From JAGBWK01 sp964544595 (GTDB lineage Bacteria > Bacteroidota > Bacteroidia > Bacteroidales > Muribaculaceae), in contig CAZJBM010000024.1 in the NCBI GenBank assembly GCA_964544595.1, positions 1 to 42,244 of the forward strand: a DNA stretch of 42,244 nucleotides, read 5' to 3'. The position numbers and the translations under genes are program-made. The notes under the pieces were generated by a model, which saw only the letters and a list, made by a program, of their open reading frames with translations, had not been told where the DNA came from and did not search any database. This document shows, piece by piece, positions 15,997 to 25,037 of the stretch. Numbering within the stretch: the stretch's first letter is position 1; each line of letters begins with the position of its first letter.

Positions 15997-17286
15997 ATGG
16001 CTAAAGAAATTCGTTTCATAGACCTCTTTGCCGGTATTGGTGGCATTCGCACAGGCTTGTCCCAAGCATTGAAAGAAGCAGGGTACATTCCGAAGTGCGT
16101 GATGACTTCAGAGATAAAACCGTATGCCATAAAAGTTCTAAAAGACAACTACGAACATGAGAATATTGTAGGTGACATCACACAAGTAGACGCGTCCACT
16201 ATCCCCGACTTCGACATACTTTGTGGCGGTTTCCCCTGTCAAGCATTTTCTTCAGCCGGTAAACGCCAGGGGTTTGCAGACACCAGAGGAACACTTTTTT
16301 TTGAGGTTGAACGTATCTTACGCGAAAAGAAGCCAAAGGGTTTTATCCTTGAAAATGTTGAGGGCTTGGTTAACCACGATGGAGGCAAAACCTTTAAAGT
16401 TATACTCACAAAACTTCTCGAATTAGGCTATTTTATTAATTACAAAGTCCTCAATTCTTCTGATTTCGGAGTTCCACAAGACCGTAAGCGCATCTATATT
16501 ATTGGGACATTGAGTGAAACTCCCGATTTGGATAACTTTGAAAAATCTCATAAAACTGTTGGTGATATTTTAGAATCGGGTCAGCCCACTGAAAATACCC
16601 CCTTTATAGATACACTACTTTCTCATTTCAAGGTTGAAGAATTGTATGGGAAATCCATTAAAGATAAACGTGGAGGAGACACCAATATCCATAGTTGGGA
16701 TTTGGAAGTAAAGGGACCAGTCTCTGAGGAACAAAAGAAGCTGCTAAATAAGATTCTGCGGGAACGCAGGAAAAAGAAATGGGCAGAGGAAATTGGCATT
16801 GATTGGATGGATGGTATGCCGTTGACATACGAGCATATCCATTCATTCTATTCACACCCTAACCTGCAAGAGATGCTTGATGACCTCGTCATAAAGGGTT
16901 ATATCAAGTTTGAACATCCCAAGCGAAAGATTTCAACTACTGACCTTTTCGGCACTACTGTTACGCGCCGGCAACAAGACACCTCTTTACCTAAGGGATA
17001 TAATATTGTGGCAGGGAAATTAAGTTTCCCAATCAGCAAAGTAATGGGACCAACCGAAATAGCTCCTACATTAGTTGCCATGGATATGCAAAAACTTTAT
17101 GTGGCAGACAACGGGGGATTACGTAAACTAACTCTAAGAGAGGGCCTACGCTTGTTTGGTTACCCGGAAAACATGAAACTCAATGTTTCTGAAAAAGATG
17201 GTTTTGATCTTCTCGGAAATACGGTTGTGGTACCGGTTATCAAGGCCGTCGCGAAACGATTACTGAACGCTATAAACTTTGACTGA
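15997..17286 (+). CDS. Type II DNA (cytosine-5) methyltransferase
   Basis: A 429-residue C5 methylase with the canonical motif order: I, FIDLFAGIGGIRTG (7-20); IV, GGFPCQAFSSAGKRQGF with catalytic Cys81; VI, ENVEGL (119-124); VIII, QDRKRIYIIG (161-170); IX, RKLTLREGLRLFGYPE; and X, GNTVVVPVIKAVAKRL near the C terminus. The target-recognition region (~175-345) is large. It protects host DNA from the endonuclease encoded 2 nt downstream. If that partner is correctly placed in the NgoBV/NlaIV group, the site would be GGNNCC; this is an inference. GC content is lower than the flanking core genes, as expected for an acquired island. Confidence 0.93.
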   Translation: MAKEIRFIDLFAGIGGIRTGLSQALKEAGYIPKCVMTSEIKPYAIKVLKDNYEHENIVGDITQVDASTIPDFDILCGGFPCQAFSSAGKRQGFADTRGTLFFEVERILREKKPKGFILENVEGLVNHDGGKTFKVILTKLLELGYFINYKVLNSSDFGVPQDRKRIYIIGTLSETPDLDNFEKSHKTVGDILESGQPTENTPFIDTLLSHFKVEELYGKSIKDKRGGDTNIHSWDLEVKGPVSEEQKKLLNKILRERRKKKWAEEIGIDWMDGMPLTYEHIHSFYSHPNLQEMLDDLVIKGYIKFEHPKRKISTTDLFGTTVTRRQQDTSLPKGYNIVAGKLSFPISKVMGPTEIAPTLVAMDMQKLYVADNGGLRKLTLREGLRLFGYPENMKLNVSEKDGFDLLGNTVVVPVIKAVAKRLLNAINFD

Positions 17287-17288
17287 AT

Positions 17289-18047
17289 ATGGCAGAACGC
17301 ATAAAACTTACCGCTGAGCAGGTATATGAGAGACTCGTCAACGTTGACAAATTAAAAACCGTTGAAGGACAAATTCGTTTCTTTCTCGGCAATGTGGACA
17401 TCATTGTTCGGCAGAAAGATGTCGTCGGCAATATCATACAGGAATGGCTTGAAGGTTGGCTTAGAAAAAATAATGTTGCGTTTGATACCAACCCAAATAC
17501 TCAAATGCCGCCCGATATTTTTTTGAATCCTGACAATCATACTGTCGATTTATTAGAGGTTAAGGCATTCAATTACTCCGCTTCCCCTGGATTTGACATA
17601 GCAGATTTCAAGGCTTATGCTCGCGAAATATTGGAACACCCCTATATGCTGCACACAAAATATCTCATCTTTGGCTACTCGATGAGTAATGAAGGTATTG
17701 TGACAATCAAAGATATATGGCTCAAGAATGTGTGGGAAATTTGCCGCTCAATGGAAGGATGGCCTCTCAATGTCCAATACAAGAATAAGGTCATTCACAA
17801 AATTCGTCCCGCCAAGTGGTATGGAAGGCAATCTCGTTTCCCTATGTTCCAATCCATGGAACACTATCTATCAGCAATAGAAGAAACCTTATTTAGCTAT
17901 CACGATACACATGCTCTGTCCGTAGGTTGGCGAAAGAAAGTTGTCGAAGCATATAGGGATTTTTACGGAAAAACAATCACTATACCCCGATGGGAAGAAC
18001 TTGACGAGATATACCGACCCACTTTAAAGCCTAAAACTGACAAATAA
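17289..18047 (+). CDS. Type II restriction endonuclease, NgoBV-like
   Basis: A 252-residue partner of the C5 methylase, starting 2 nt after its stop, so the two are translationally coupled. A PD-(D/E)xK-type core is visible: P75-D76, then E90-V-K92 in LLEVKAF. The following segments (FDIADFKAYA, TKYLIFGYS, IKDIWLKNVWEI, IRPAKWYG, EHYLSAIEE) match my memory of the NgoBV restriction endonuclease family, whose members cut GGNNCC. The family assignment is from recall and needs a profile search; the role as endonuclease is well supported by position and motif. Order is methylase first, with no controller gene. Confidence 0.85.
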   Translation: MAERIKLTAEQVYERLVNVDKLKTVEGQIRFFLGNVDIIVRQKDVVGNIIQEWLEGWLRKNNVAFDTNPNTQMPPDIFLNPDNHTVDLLEVKAFNYSASPGFDIADFKAYAREILEHPYMLHTKYLIFGYSMSNEGIVTIKDIWLKNVWEICRSMEGWPLNVQYKNKVIHKIRPAKWYGRQSRFPMFQSMEHYLSAIEETLFSYHDTHALSVGWRKKVVEAYRDFYGKTITIPRWEELDEIYRPTLKPKTDK

Positions 18048-18231
18048 AAGCCCAATACTTAAATCAGTATATCGGGAACTGAGATAACAAAAATGATATT
18101 AAGGACATGGCACAAGGCCTTGGTCTTTTGTATTCACCCTTGATTTGTTACCGCGAAACTCAGAAGATGAACAAACCAAGAACAATAATAAGTAAACAGC
18201 TGTTGGCACAATATTTCTAAAAAATCTTTTT

Positions 18232-19767
18232 ATGAAGTTTCGCTATATTGTAATTTTACTTCTTTTATTTTCTACACATACATTATTCGCTATCGATCCT
18301 CACGAAGTGATTGATAAACCATTCTCGTTTATCCATCTTTATACAAATAATTGGGGGTTACATGATGACATTAAATTGGATTGTTTTTACAACTACACCT
18401 CTACCATACCTATTTCCAAACAATTAACGAAAAAAAACAGATATTACATTCAGGGTAAATATACAAGCCCCGATTCGATATATAATCATAGATTTGTAGG
18501 AGCCTCCTTCACTAATGAGCCTAAAAAAGGCTCATATTTAATTATGAAAGATGACAAAGGAGATTCACTTTTAATGTCCTTACCCAAATTCAATCCGACA
18601 AAAGAATTTGATTCGGACAAAAAACTATATAGTCATAAGAATGTGAAAACAGTAGGTAGATATAGTAATAAGAATACTTTTATAGACTTAACTGTCGTAG
18701 ACTTAAGCCAGTCGGAGGCTTATTTAGACACTATAAATATGTGTTCACATTATTATCACTTAAATCCTACAATACCTTTTCCCAATTACAAGGTTACTTC
18801 CTATTCCATAGATGATATCGGTGAACCCACAGTTACAATTTTGATTAACGATACTATCGTAAAGAAATGGCATGATGCGGATTTAGCCCGTGAGAGTAGG
18901 AATATCTCCCATCTTCTTTCTAAAGTTTCTGTCTTAGAAACATATATAGAATCCGCGGATAGTTCTATATTAGCTTATTGGAAATCCAAAATAGGAGAGG
19001 AAATTTGGATCAATGAGTGTTATTTGAATAATTCCAACAGTAAGGCCGTAACCTATTTCCCATCATCTATTAAACCCGACTATAACTATCTATTGCCCGA
19101 TTGGTTAGAATCTCGCTTTCTTTCGTCAGCGGCACTTGGAGGACCAACGTATAAATTCTATCATATCAAAATTGACTCCATTGTTGTTCTTCCCAATATT
19201 AACTATGAGATAGACAATCACAATCAACTTCTCTCCAGGAGTAAACCGCTCCCTGAAATGCCTGATTCTTGTTATTTTCAGTATTACTTAAAAGTTTCAC
19301 CATTTGCAAAGGACACAGAGAGGTTGCAACGCTTGGGCATCTATCCAATAAGTAAGTCATCCGATAAAGAGTTTCTGATCCCAATAAATTTCAATCTCTC
19401 TCCGCGTGCTTACACAGATTCAGAGCTGGATGCAATTGTAGATGGCTTTTATCAAAATGAGCAGGTTGAATGGACTAAGTTCAACGAAGAACAACAGGCA
19501 TACTATAATATAGCAACCCGCGCATGGGGAGAAGATATTGCCAAAATTGTATGTCGTGGAGAAGTCAGGTTGGGATTTGACGAAGATATGTGTCATTTCG
19601 CATTTATGCGAACCCCTTATAAAACCGCAAACAAACAAACTCCGTTAGGATGGGCGGAATGTCAAGATTTTTATATGGAAGGGGTAAAATTATACTTTCA
19701 AAATAAAATTTTAATTGGTATTGAATGGAGAGGCAACACACTTTTTGAGCCAAGACATCGATACTGA
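18232..19767 (+). CDS. Exported protein of unknown function in the restriction island
   Basis: A 511-residue protein with a signal peptide (MKFRYIVILLLLFSTHTLFA). The body (~25-420) is rich in Tyr, Asn, Ser and Asp and matches no family I know. The C-terminal ~75 residues (IVCRGEVRLGFDEDM ... GWAECQDFYMEGVKLYF ... ILIGIEW) recall the small SmpA/OmlA (BamE-like) fold, in which 'G-x-V-x-x-G-M-t' is followed by two strands ending 'LYF-x-N-x-x-L'. That resemblance is weak. Composition is AT-rich like the two genes before it, from which it is separated by 184 nt, so it probably arrived with the island. A defence role is not indicated: an exported protein would be unusual there. Confidence 0.75.
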   Translation: MKFRYIVILLLLFSTHTLFAIDPHEVIDKPFSFIHLYTNNWGLHDDIKLDCFYNYTSTIPISKQLTKKNRYYIQGKYTSPDSIYNHRFVGASFTNEPKKGSYLIMKDDKGDSLLMSLPKFNPTKEFDSDKKLYSHKNVKTVGRYSNKNTFIDLTVVDLSQSEAYLDTINMCSHYYHLNPTIPFPNYKVTSYSIDDIGEPTVTILINDTIVKKWHDADLARESRNISHLLSKVSVLETYIESADSSILAYWKSKIGEEIWINECYLNNSNSKAVTYFPSSIKPDYNYLLPDWLESRFLSSAALGGPTYKFYHIKIDSIVVLPNINYEIDNHNQLLSRSKPLPEMPDSCYFQYYLKVSPFAKDTERLQRLGIYPISKSSDKEFLIPINFNLSPRAYTDSELDAIVDGFYQNEQVEWTKFNEEQQAYYNIATRAWGEDIAKIVCRGEVRLGFDEDMCHFAFMRTPYKTANKQTPLGWAECQDFYMEGVKLYFQNKILIGIEWRGNTLFEPRHRY

Positions 19768-20238
19768 TTGGGGTGTGGGGTGGCACCGCCGTCCCGACGG
19801 GGGAAGAAAGGGGGAGGCCGCGGCGATTGCCCATCGCGGCGGCCCCTAATTGTCATTCATCACAAAAGGACAGGTTTTGCACTATTCTCCTATCACGGCG
19901 GGCCGATCTTTGAATTCGAGCGACTCCGCCTACCCGGAGAGGGGTTATATTGTTCTATTATTTTTTCTTCACTTCTTTGACGCAAAAAAAGGGGAAAGGT
20001 TTAATCTTATTTTTTATTTTTTTTAATTTTTTTCGATAAAATATCACCAGCGGCCGCGGACACGCTCACAACGAAGTAGTTATCAGGGTGTTAAAAGCCC
20101 TCGGCAGCGCGACAAATTATCGTCGGGGCCAATCGCGCTATTGCAATTTTACGCGAAAATGAGTAATTTTGCCAACAATTTGATAATGAACGGAAACTTC
20201 AGGCTGATTAATCACCAGCCTTCAACACTGAGATAAAT
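19768..20238. other. Hairpin-rich intergenic region before asd
   Basis: 471 bp with no credible gene. It holds three GC-rich hairpins: CCGTC-CC-GACGG-type at 19789-19800; a 12-bp stem with one mismatch (19816-19827 with 19833-19844); and CTCCG/CGGAG at 19924-19928 and 19935-19939. A T-rich, A-tract-rich stretch follows at 19960-20042. The asd promoter is at the right edge. It marks the right border of the AT-rich island. Confidence 0.6.
20141..20171 (+). promoter_or_regulatory. asd promoter
   Basis: TTG (20141-20143) and TAATTTTG (20164-20171) are 20 nt apart, an excellent Bacteroidota -33/-7 pair, giving a leader of about 60 nt. Confidence 0.8.
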
Positions 20239-21246
20239 ATGAACGTTGCAATAGTTGGCGCCAGCGGCGCGGTAGGCCAGGAATTTTTACGGGTGCTCGA
20301 TGAGCAGAATTTCCCTATCGACAACCTTGTGCTCTTCGGCTCGTCGAGATCGGCAGGCCGCTCCTACACATTCCGCGGCAAGGAATACGTAGTAAAGGAA
20401 CTTCGCGAAAATCCGGACGATTTCGAGGGAATCGACTTCGCCTTCGTCTCGGCGGGAGCGAGCGTATCGAAGCAATACGCGGAGACAATCACGGCGCGGG
20501 GCGCTTTGATGATCGACAATTCGAGCGCATTCCGCATGGACGCGGACGTGCCACTGGTGGTGCCTGAGGTCAACGGCGCCGACGCGATGGACGCGCCCCG
20601 CGGCATAATCGCCAACCCCAACTGCACGACGATACAAATGGTAGTCGCGCTGAAGCCGCTAAACGACATCTCAAAGATACGCCGCGTGCACGTGGCCACA
20701 TATCAGGCAGCTTCGGGCGCGGGAGCCTCAGCGATGCAGGAGCTTATCGACCAATATGCCGAACTCGCCGCGGGCAAAGCGCCTACTGTTAAGAAATTTG
20801 CCCACCAGCTGGCATACAACGTCATCCCTCACGTAGACGTGTTTCTCGACAACGGCTACACGAAAGAGGAGATGAAGATGTATAACGAAACGAAAAAAAT
20901 AATGCACGCCCCCGATCTCGACGTCAGCGCGACGTGCGTGCGAGTGCCGGTGATGCGCGCTCACTCTGAGGCTATATGGATCGAGACCGAGCAGCCCATC
21001 TCACTCGACGAGGCTCGCAAGGCATTCGCGGAGACTGAGGGGCTTGTGGTGGTCGACGCTCCGGCCGAAAACAAATACCCGATGCCGCTCGACATCGCCG
21101 ACAAAGACCCGGTATACGTGGGGCGTCTGCGCAAAGACCTCACCAATGAGAACGGGCTATCGTTCTGGGTAGTCGGCGACCAGATCAAGAAAGGCGCGGC
21201 TCTCAATGCCGTACAGATCGCGCAATACATCATCAGCCATAAATAA
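20239..21246 (+). CDS. asd: Aspartate-semialdehyde dehydrogenase
   Basis: A 335-residue cytoplasmic enzyme that reduces aspartyl phosphate to aspartate semialdehyde, feeding lysine/diaminopimelate, threonine and methionine synthesis. The NADP-binding loop is GASGAVG (7-13). The catalytic cysteine is C129 in NPNCTTIQ. The segment TYQAASGAGASAMQEL and the RVPVMRAHSEA region carry further substrate-binding residues. Length is usual for the family. It has its own promoter and is followed by an antiporter gene on the same strand after 70 nt, which includes a 7-bp inverted repeat (TAGCCGG 21257-21263 with CCGGCTA 21284-21290) that could be a weak terminator. Confidence 0.96.
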   Translation: MNVAIVGASGAVGQEFLRVLDEQNFPIDNLVLFGSSRSAGRSYTFRGKEYVVKELRENPDDFEGIDFAFVSAGASVSKQYAETITARGALMIDNSSAFRMDADVPLVVPEVNGADAMDAPRGIIANPNCTTIQMVVALKPLNDISKIRRVHVATYQAASGAGASAMQELIDQYAELAAGKAPTVKKFAHQLAYNVIPHVDVFLDNGYTKEEMKMYNETKKIMHAPDLDVSATCVRVPVMRAHSEAIWIETEQPISLDEARKAFAETEGLVVVDAPAENKYPMPLDIADKDPVYVGRLRKDLTNENGLSFWVVGDQIKKGAALNAVQIAQYIISHK

Positions 21247-21316
21247 ATCTATAAAATAGCCGGACGGCCCGCAAATCACCGCGCCGGCTAATTAACCTAA
21301 AATATCTCCCACACTC

Positions 21317-23470
21317 TTGCCTACCCCACTCGTAAGCAATCCCGTCGCCATTTTTCTCATCGTACTGGTGATAATAATGCTGGCACCCGTGCTGCTCAAT
21401 AAGCTGAAGATACCCCATATCATCGGGCTTATCATCGCGGGGGTGATTGTAGGGCCGTATGGGTTCAACGTGCTGGCCGACGACTCAAGTTTCACGATAT
21501 TCGGCCAGGTAGGACTGCTCTATCTCATGTTTCTCGCAGGGATAGAGATAGATATGTATCATCTGAAGCTCAATCTGCGCCGCGGACTGGGATTCGGATT
21601 GCTGACTTTCTTTATACCTCTGATAATGGGGTCGGTAGGGAGCGTCTATCTGCTTCATCTCAATTGGCTGACCGCCGTGCTGTTAGGCTCGGTGTTCGCG
21701 TCGCATACGCTTATAGCCTACCCTGTGGTGGCCCGCTACGGGATATCGAAGTCGCCGGCGGTGATGATATCGGTGGTAGCGACGATAATCGCGGTGGTAG
21801 GCGCGCTGCTCGTGCTGGGCGGCGCTGTAAATATCCACGCTATCGGCTCGCTCGATCCGGGGAGCATGGCATGGCTATTCACCAAAATGGCGATATACTG
21901 CATAGCCGTGCTTTACTGCTATCCGCGAATCACGCGCTGGTTTTTCAAGCGCTTCATCGACAACGTCACGCAATATGTGTTCGTGCTGTCGATGGTGTTT
22001 CTGTCGGCCTACATAGCGAAGGAGATAGGGCTTGAATCGGTGCTCGGGGCATTTTTCGCGGGACTCGTGCTGAACCGCTACATACCGAGCTCGTCGACCC
22101 TGATGAACCGTATAGAATTTGTAGGCAACGCGCTGTTTATACCATATTTCCTGATAAGCGTAGGGATGATGATAAATGTGCGCGTGATAGCCAACACCGA
22201 CACAATCATAGCCACCGTCATCATGCTCGCGATCGCGTTGAGCAGCAAATGGCTCCCGGCATTCGCGGCCCAGAAAATCTACAAAATGGACGGCGACGAC
22301 CGCCGGATAATGTTCGGCCTGACGACGGCCCACACGGCGGTGGCGCTCGCCGTGGTCACCATCGGCTACAACATGATGATGCCCGACGGAACGCGGATGA
22401 TGGACGAGACGGTGCTCAACGGCACGATTCTCGTAATCCTCATCACCTGCGCTATCGCCCCGATCGTCACCTCGTCGGCGGCTTCAAAAATCAAGGTAAA
22501 GATGCTGTCGGGCGAAGTGGAGGAAACGGCCACATCCAAAAGGTCGGAATCGCACACGCTGGTAGCGGTATCGAATCCTCTGACGGCGGGATCGCTCGTT
22601 GAGCTCGCCCTGCTGACGCGCCCGGAGCGGAGGAATCGCCGCGACACACTTTTCGGGCTCAACGTACGCAACGACAACTCCCCCTCGTCGAAAGCTATGG
22701 GGCGCAACGTGATAGACATAGCCTTAAAAGCCTCGGCGGCCATGAACTACTCGATGACCACTATCGAGCGCTACGACCTCAACACAGTGACCGGCATAGT
22801 CAACGCGATCGAGGAGCGCGACATCAACGAGGTATATGTAGGTATGCACCGCCGGACGGCGTACATCGACTCATTTTTCGGCGCGAAAATCGAGCAACTG
22901 CTTAAAATGACCAACCGCATGGTAGTGATCAGCCGCTGCTACATACCTATAAACACGGTCACGCGCATCGCGGTCTACGTGCCGCCGCAGGCGCAATTCG
23001 AGACCGGGTTTACCCGCTGGCTCCACGCACTGGCCAATCTCACCCGCGAGCTCGGATGCCGCATAATATTCTGCTGCCCGGATGACATACGCCGCATAAT
23101 CGGCATAGTGCTCCGCCGCGACAAGTACGCGATACGCTGTGAGTATCGCAGGGTTGAGAACCGCGACGATTTCCTGCTGCTGGCCAACCGAGTGCTTGAC
23201 GACGACCTTTTTGTCATAATCTCCGCGCGCCCGACCTCGGTATCCTACTCATCGGAGGTGGCTGAAATACCCGATTTCATCAAGCGCAATTTCCAGCGCA
23301 ACAATATACTGTTTATCTATCCCGAGCAATTCGGGGCTGACAACCAGATGGAATCGTTTGCCGACCCGATGGCCGTAGACCTCAACACGACGATAACGAC
23401 CGCCCCATGGCTCCGCCGTCTCCGCGGATGGGTGTCCGCTCTAAGGGAGAGGAGGACCAAGCCGAAATAG
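21317..23470 (+). CDS. Kef-type monovalent cation:proton antiporter (CPA2) with cytoplasmic C-domain
   Basis: A 717-residue inner-membrane protein. Residues ~8-395 contain about 12 hydrophobic segments of the Na+/H+ exchanger fold (LKIPHIIGLIIAGVIVGPYG near the start is the family signature; LMFLAGIEIDM and GAFFAGLVLNR are also typical). Residues ~420-717 are cytoplasmic and look like tandem universal-stress-type domains. It exchanges Na+ or K+ for H+ and serves in pH and ion balance. The frame opens at a TTG (21317); no in-frame ATG lies before the first membrane helix and the next Met is inside it, so TTG is the likely start. A strong bidirectional terminator follows. Confidence 0.88.
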   Translation: MPTPLVSNPVAIFLIVLVIIMLAPVLLNKLKIPHIIGLIIAGVIVGPYGFNVLADDSSFTIFGQVGLLYLMFLAGIEIDMYHLKLNLRRGLGFGLLTFFIPLIMGSVGSVYLLHLNWLTAVLLGSVFASHTLIAYPVVARYGISKSPAVMISVVATIIAVVGALLVLGGAVNIHAIGSLDPGSMAWLFTKMAIYCIAVLYCYPRITRWFFKRFIDNVTQYVFVLSMVFLSAYIAKEIGLESVLGAFFAGLVLNRYIPSSSTLMNRIEFVGNALFIPYFLISVGMMINVRVIANTDTIIATVIMLAIALSSKWLPAFAAQKIYKMDGDDRRIMFGLTTAHTAVALAVVTIGYNMMMPDGTRMMDETVLNGTILVILITCAIAPIVTSSAASKIKVKMLSGEVEETATSKRSESHTLVAVSNPLTAGSLVELALLTRPERRNRRDTLFGLNVRNDNSPSSKAMGRNVIDIALKASAAMNYSMTTIERYDLNTVTGIVNAIEERDINEVYVGMHRRTAYIDSFFGAKIEQLLKMTNRMVVISRCYIPINTVTRIAVYVPPQAQFETGFTRWLHALANLTRELGCRIIFCCPDDIRRIIGIVLRRDKYAIRCEYRRVENRDDFLLLANRVLDDDLFVIISARPTSVSYSSEVAEIPDFIKRNFQRNNILFIYPEQFGADNQMESFADPMAVDLNTTITTAPWLRRLRGWVSALRERRTKPK

Positions 23471-23493
23471 TGACTCGACAGCAGCTTACAAAT

Positions 23494-23538
23494 AAATGAT
23501 CAGGGGGAAAAGCAAATTGCTTTTCCCCCTGATCATTT
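23494..23538. terminator. Bidirectional terminator between the antiporter and gcvPB
   Basis: Two perfect 22-bp arms (23494-23515 and 23517-23538) around a single A. The stem carries GGGGG/CCCCC plus A and T tracts on both sides, fitting two convergent genes. Confidence 0.9.
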
Positions 23539-23561
23539 CGTACGGAATATATTCGCTTCGG

Positions 23562-25019
23562 TTACAGGGCGTCGTAGGTCACCACGGGGTGGAGCGCGGC
23601 CTCGGTGTCGTCGGGGTGGCGCACGGGGGTGGTGTGCGGAGCGTCACGAACGACCTCGGGGGTCTCGGCAGCCTCGCGGGCAATATCGCGCATGACGGCG
23701 ACAAACGCGTCGAGAGTGTCTTTGCTCTCGGTCTCGGTCGGCTCTATCATTAGCGACTCATGGAAGAGCAGCGGGAAATAGATAGTAGGGGCATGGAAGC
23801 CGTGATCGAGCAGACGCTTGGCCACGTTGAGCGTGGTCACTCCGGTCGACTTATCCTTCAGTCCGTCGAACACGAATTCATGCTTAGCGACCGAGTCGAC
23901 AGGAAGCTCGTAGACGTCGCGCAGAAGCTCCTTGACGTAGTTGGCGTTGAGAGTGGCGAACTTGCCGGCCTGCATGAGCCCGTCGCGGCCGAGCGAAAGG
24001 ATATAGCTGAGAGCGCGGGCCTGCACGGCGAAATTGCCTAAAGTAGAGCTGACGCGACCCATCGATTTATCTGACACGATAAGCTCATAGCCGCCATCGT
24101 CGTTAAGCTTCACGCGGGGATCGGGGAGCAGATGCTCCATGCCCTTGCGCACGCCGACAGGGCCTGAGCCGGGTCCTCCGCCACCGTGGGGTGTGGAGAA
24201 GGTTTTGTGAAGATTGATGTGCATCACGTCGAATCCCATATCGCCGGGGCGCGCCATGCCGAGCATGGGGTTGAGATTAGCACCGTCGTAGTACATCAAG
24301 CCTCCGGCCTCATGCACCAGCCGGGCGATCTCGGGGATCTGACGCTCGAAGATGCCGAGCGTATTGGGGTTGGTCATCATCATGGCGGCGACAGTGTCGT
24401 CGAGAAGCGGCCGGAGAGCCTCAACGTCGACAGTGCCGTCGGGAAGGCTTTTTACCGATACGACTTCGAGTCCGGCGACAGCGGCCGAGGCGGGGTTGGT
24501 GCCATGGGCCGAGTCGGGGATGATCACTTTGGTGCGCTTACGGTCGCCCCGCTCGTCGTGGTAAGCTCGGCATATCATAAGGCCGGTCAGCTCGCCGTGG
24601 GCTCCGGCATAGGGGTTGAGGGTGAACTCGGCCATGCCTCCGATTTCGCTAAGGAGCAACGCGAGGGTATGGTAGAGTTTGAGCGCGCCTTGGCTGAGCG
24701 ATGCGGGCTGGAGGGGGTGGACATGGGCGAAAGTCGGGTGTGAAGCCATCTCCTCGTTGATTTTGGGATTGTACTTCATCGTGCAAGAGCCCAGGGGGTA
24801 AAACCCGGTGTCGACACCGAAGTTGTTGGTCGACATATTGGTGTAATGGCGCACGACGGTAGGCTCGTCGACTTCGGGGAGCCCGGCTTTGGCGCCGCGG
24901 AGGAGATTGTCGGGGAGGGCGTCAACCGCGTCGGGAAGGCAGTTGTCGGGAAGACTGTACCCCTTGCGTCCCTCTTTCGACAGGTCGAAAATCAGTTTAC
25001 CGTATAATTCTCTGTTCAT
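23562..25019 (-). CDS. gcvPB: Glycine dehydrogenase (decarboxylating) subunit 2
   Basis: A 485-residue PLP subunit of the glycine cleavage P-protein. The Schiff-base lysine is K272 in HINLHKTFSTPHGGGGPG, the universal P-protein signature. SCTMKYNPKINEE near residue 80 is also characteristic. With GcvPA it decarboxylates glycine and passes the methylamine to the lipoyl arm of GcvH. It is the last gene of the gcvT-gcvH-gcvPA-gcvPB operon, 18 nt after gcvPA. The split into two subunits is the form found in many Bacteroidota, Firmicutes and archaea. Confidence 0.96.
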   Translation of the reverse strand: MNRELYGKLIFDLSKEGRKGYSLPDNCLPDAVDALPDNLLRGAKAGLPEVDEPTVVRHYTNMSTNNFGVDTGFYPLGSCTMKYNPKINEEMASHPTFAHVHPLQPASLSQGALKLYHTLALLLSEIGGMAEFTLNPYAGAHGELTGLMICRAYHDERGDRKRTKVIIPDSAHGTNPASAAVAGLEVVSVKSLPDGTVDVEALRPLLDDTVAAMMMTNPNTLGIFERQIPEIARLVHEAGGLMYYDGANLNPMLGMARPGDMGFDVMHINLHKTFSTPHGGGGPGSGPVGVRKGMEHLLPDPRVKLNDDGGYELIVSDKSMGRVSSTLGNFAVQARALSYILSLGRDGLMQAGKFATLNANYVKELLRDVYELPVDSVAKHEFVFDGLKDKSTGVTTLNVAKRLLDHGFHAPTIYFPLLFHESLMIEPTETESKDTLDAFVAVMRDIAREAAETPEVVRDAPHTTPVRHPDDTEAALHPVVTYDAL

Positions 25020-25037
25020 AAGCAGGATTCAGGGGGA

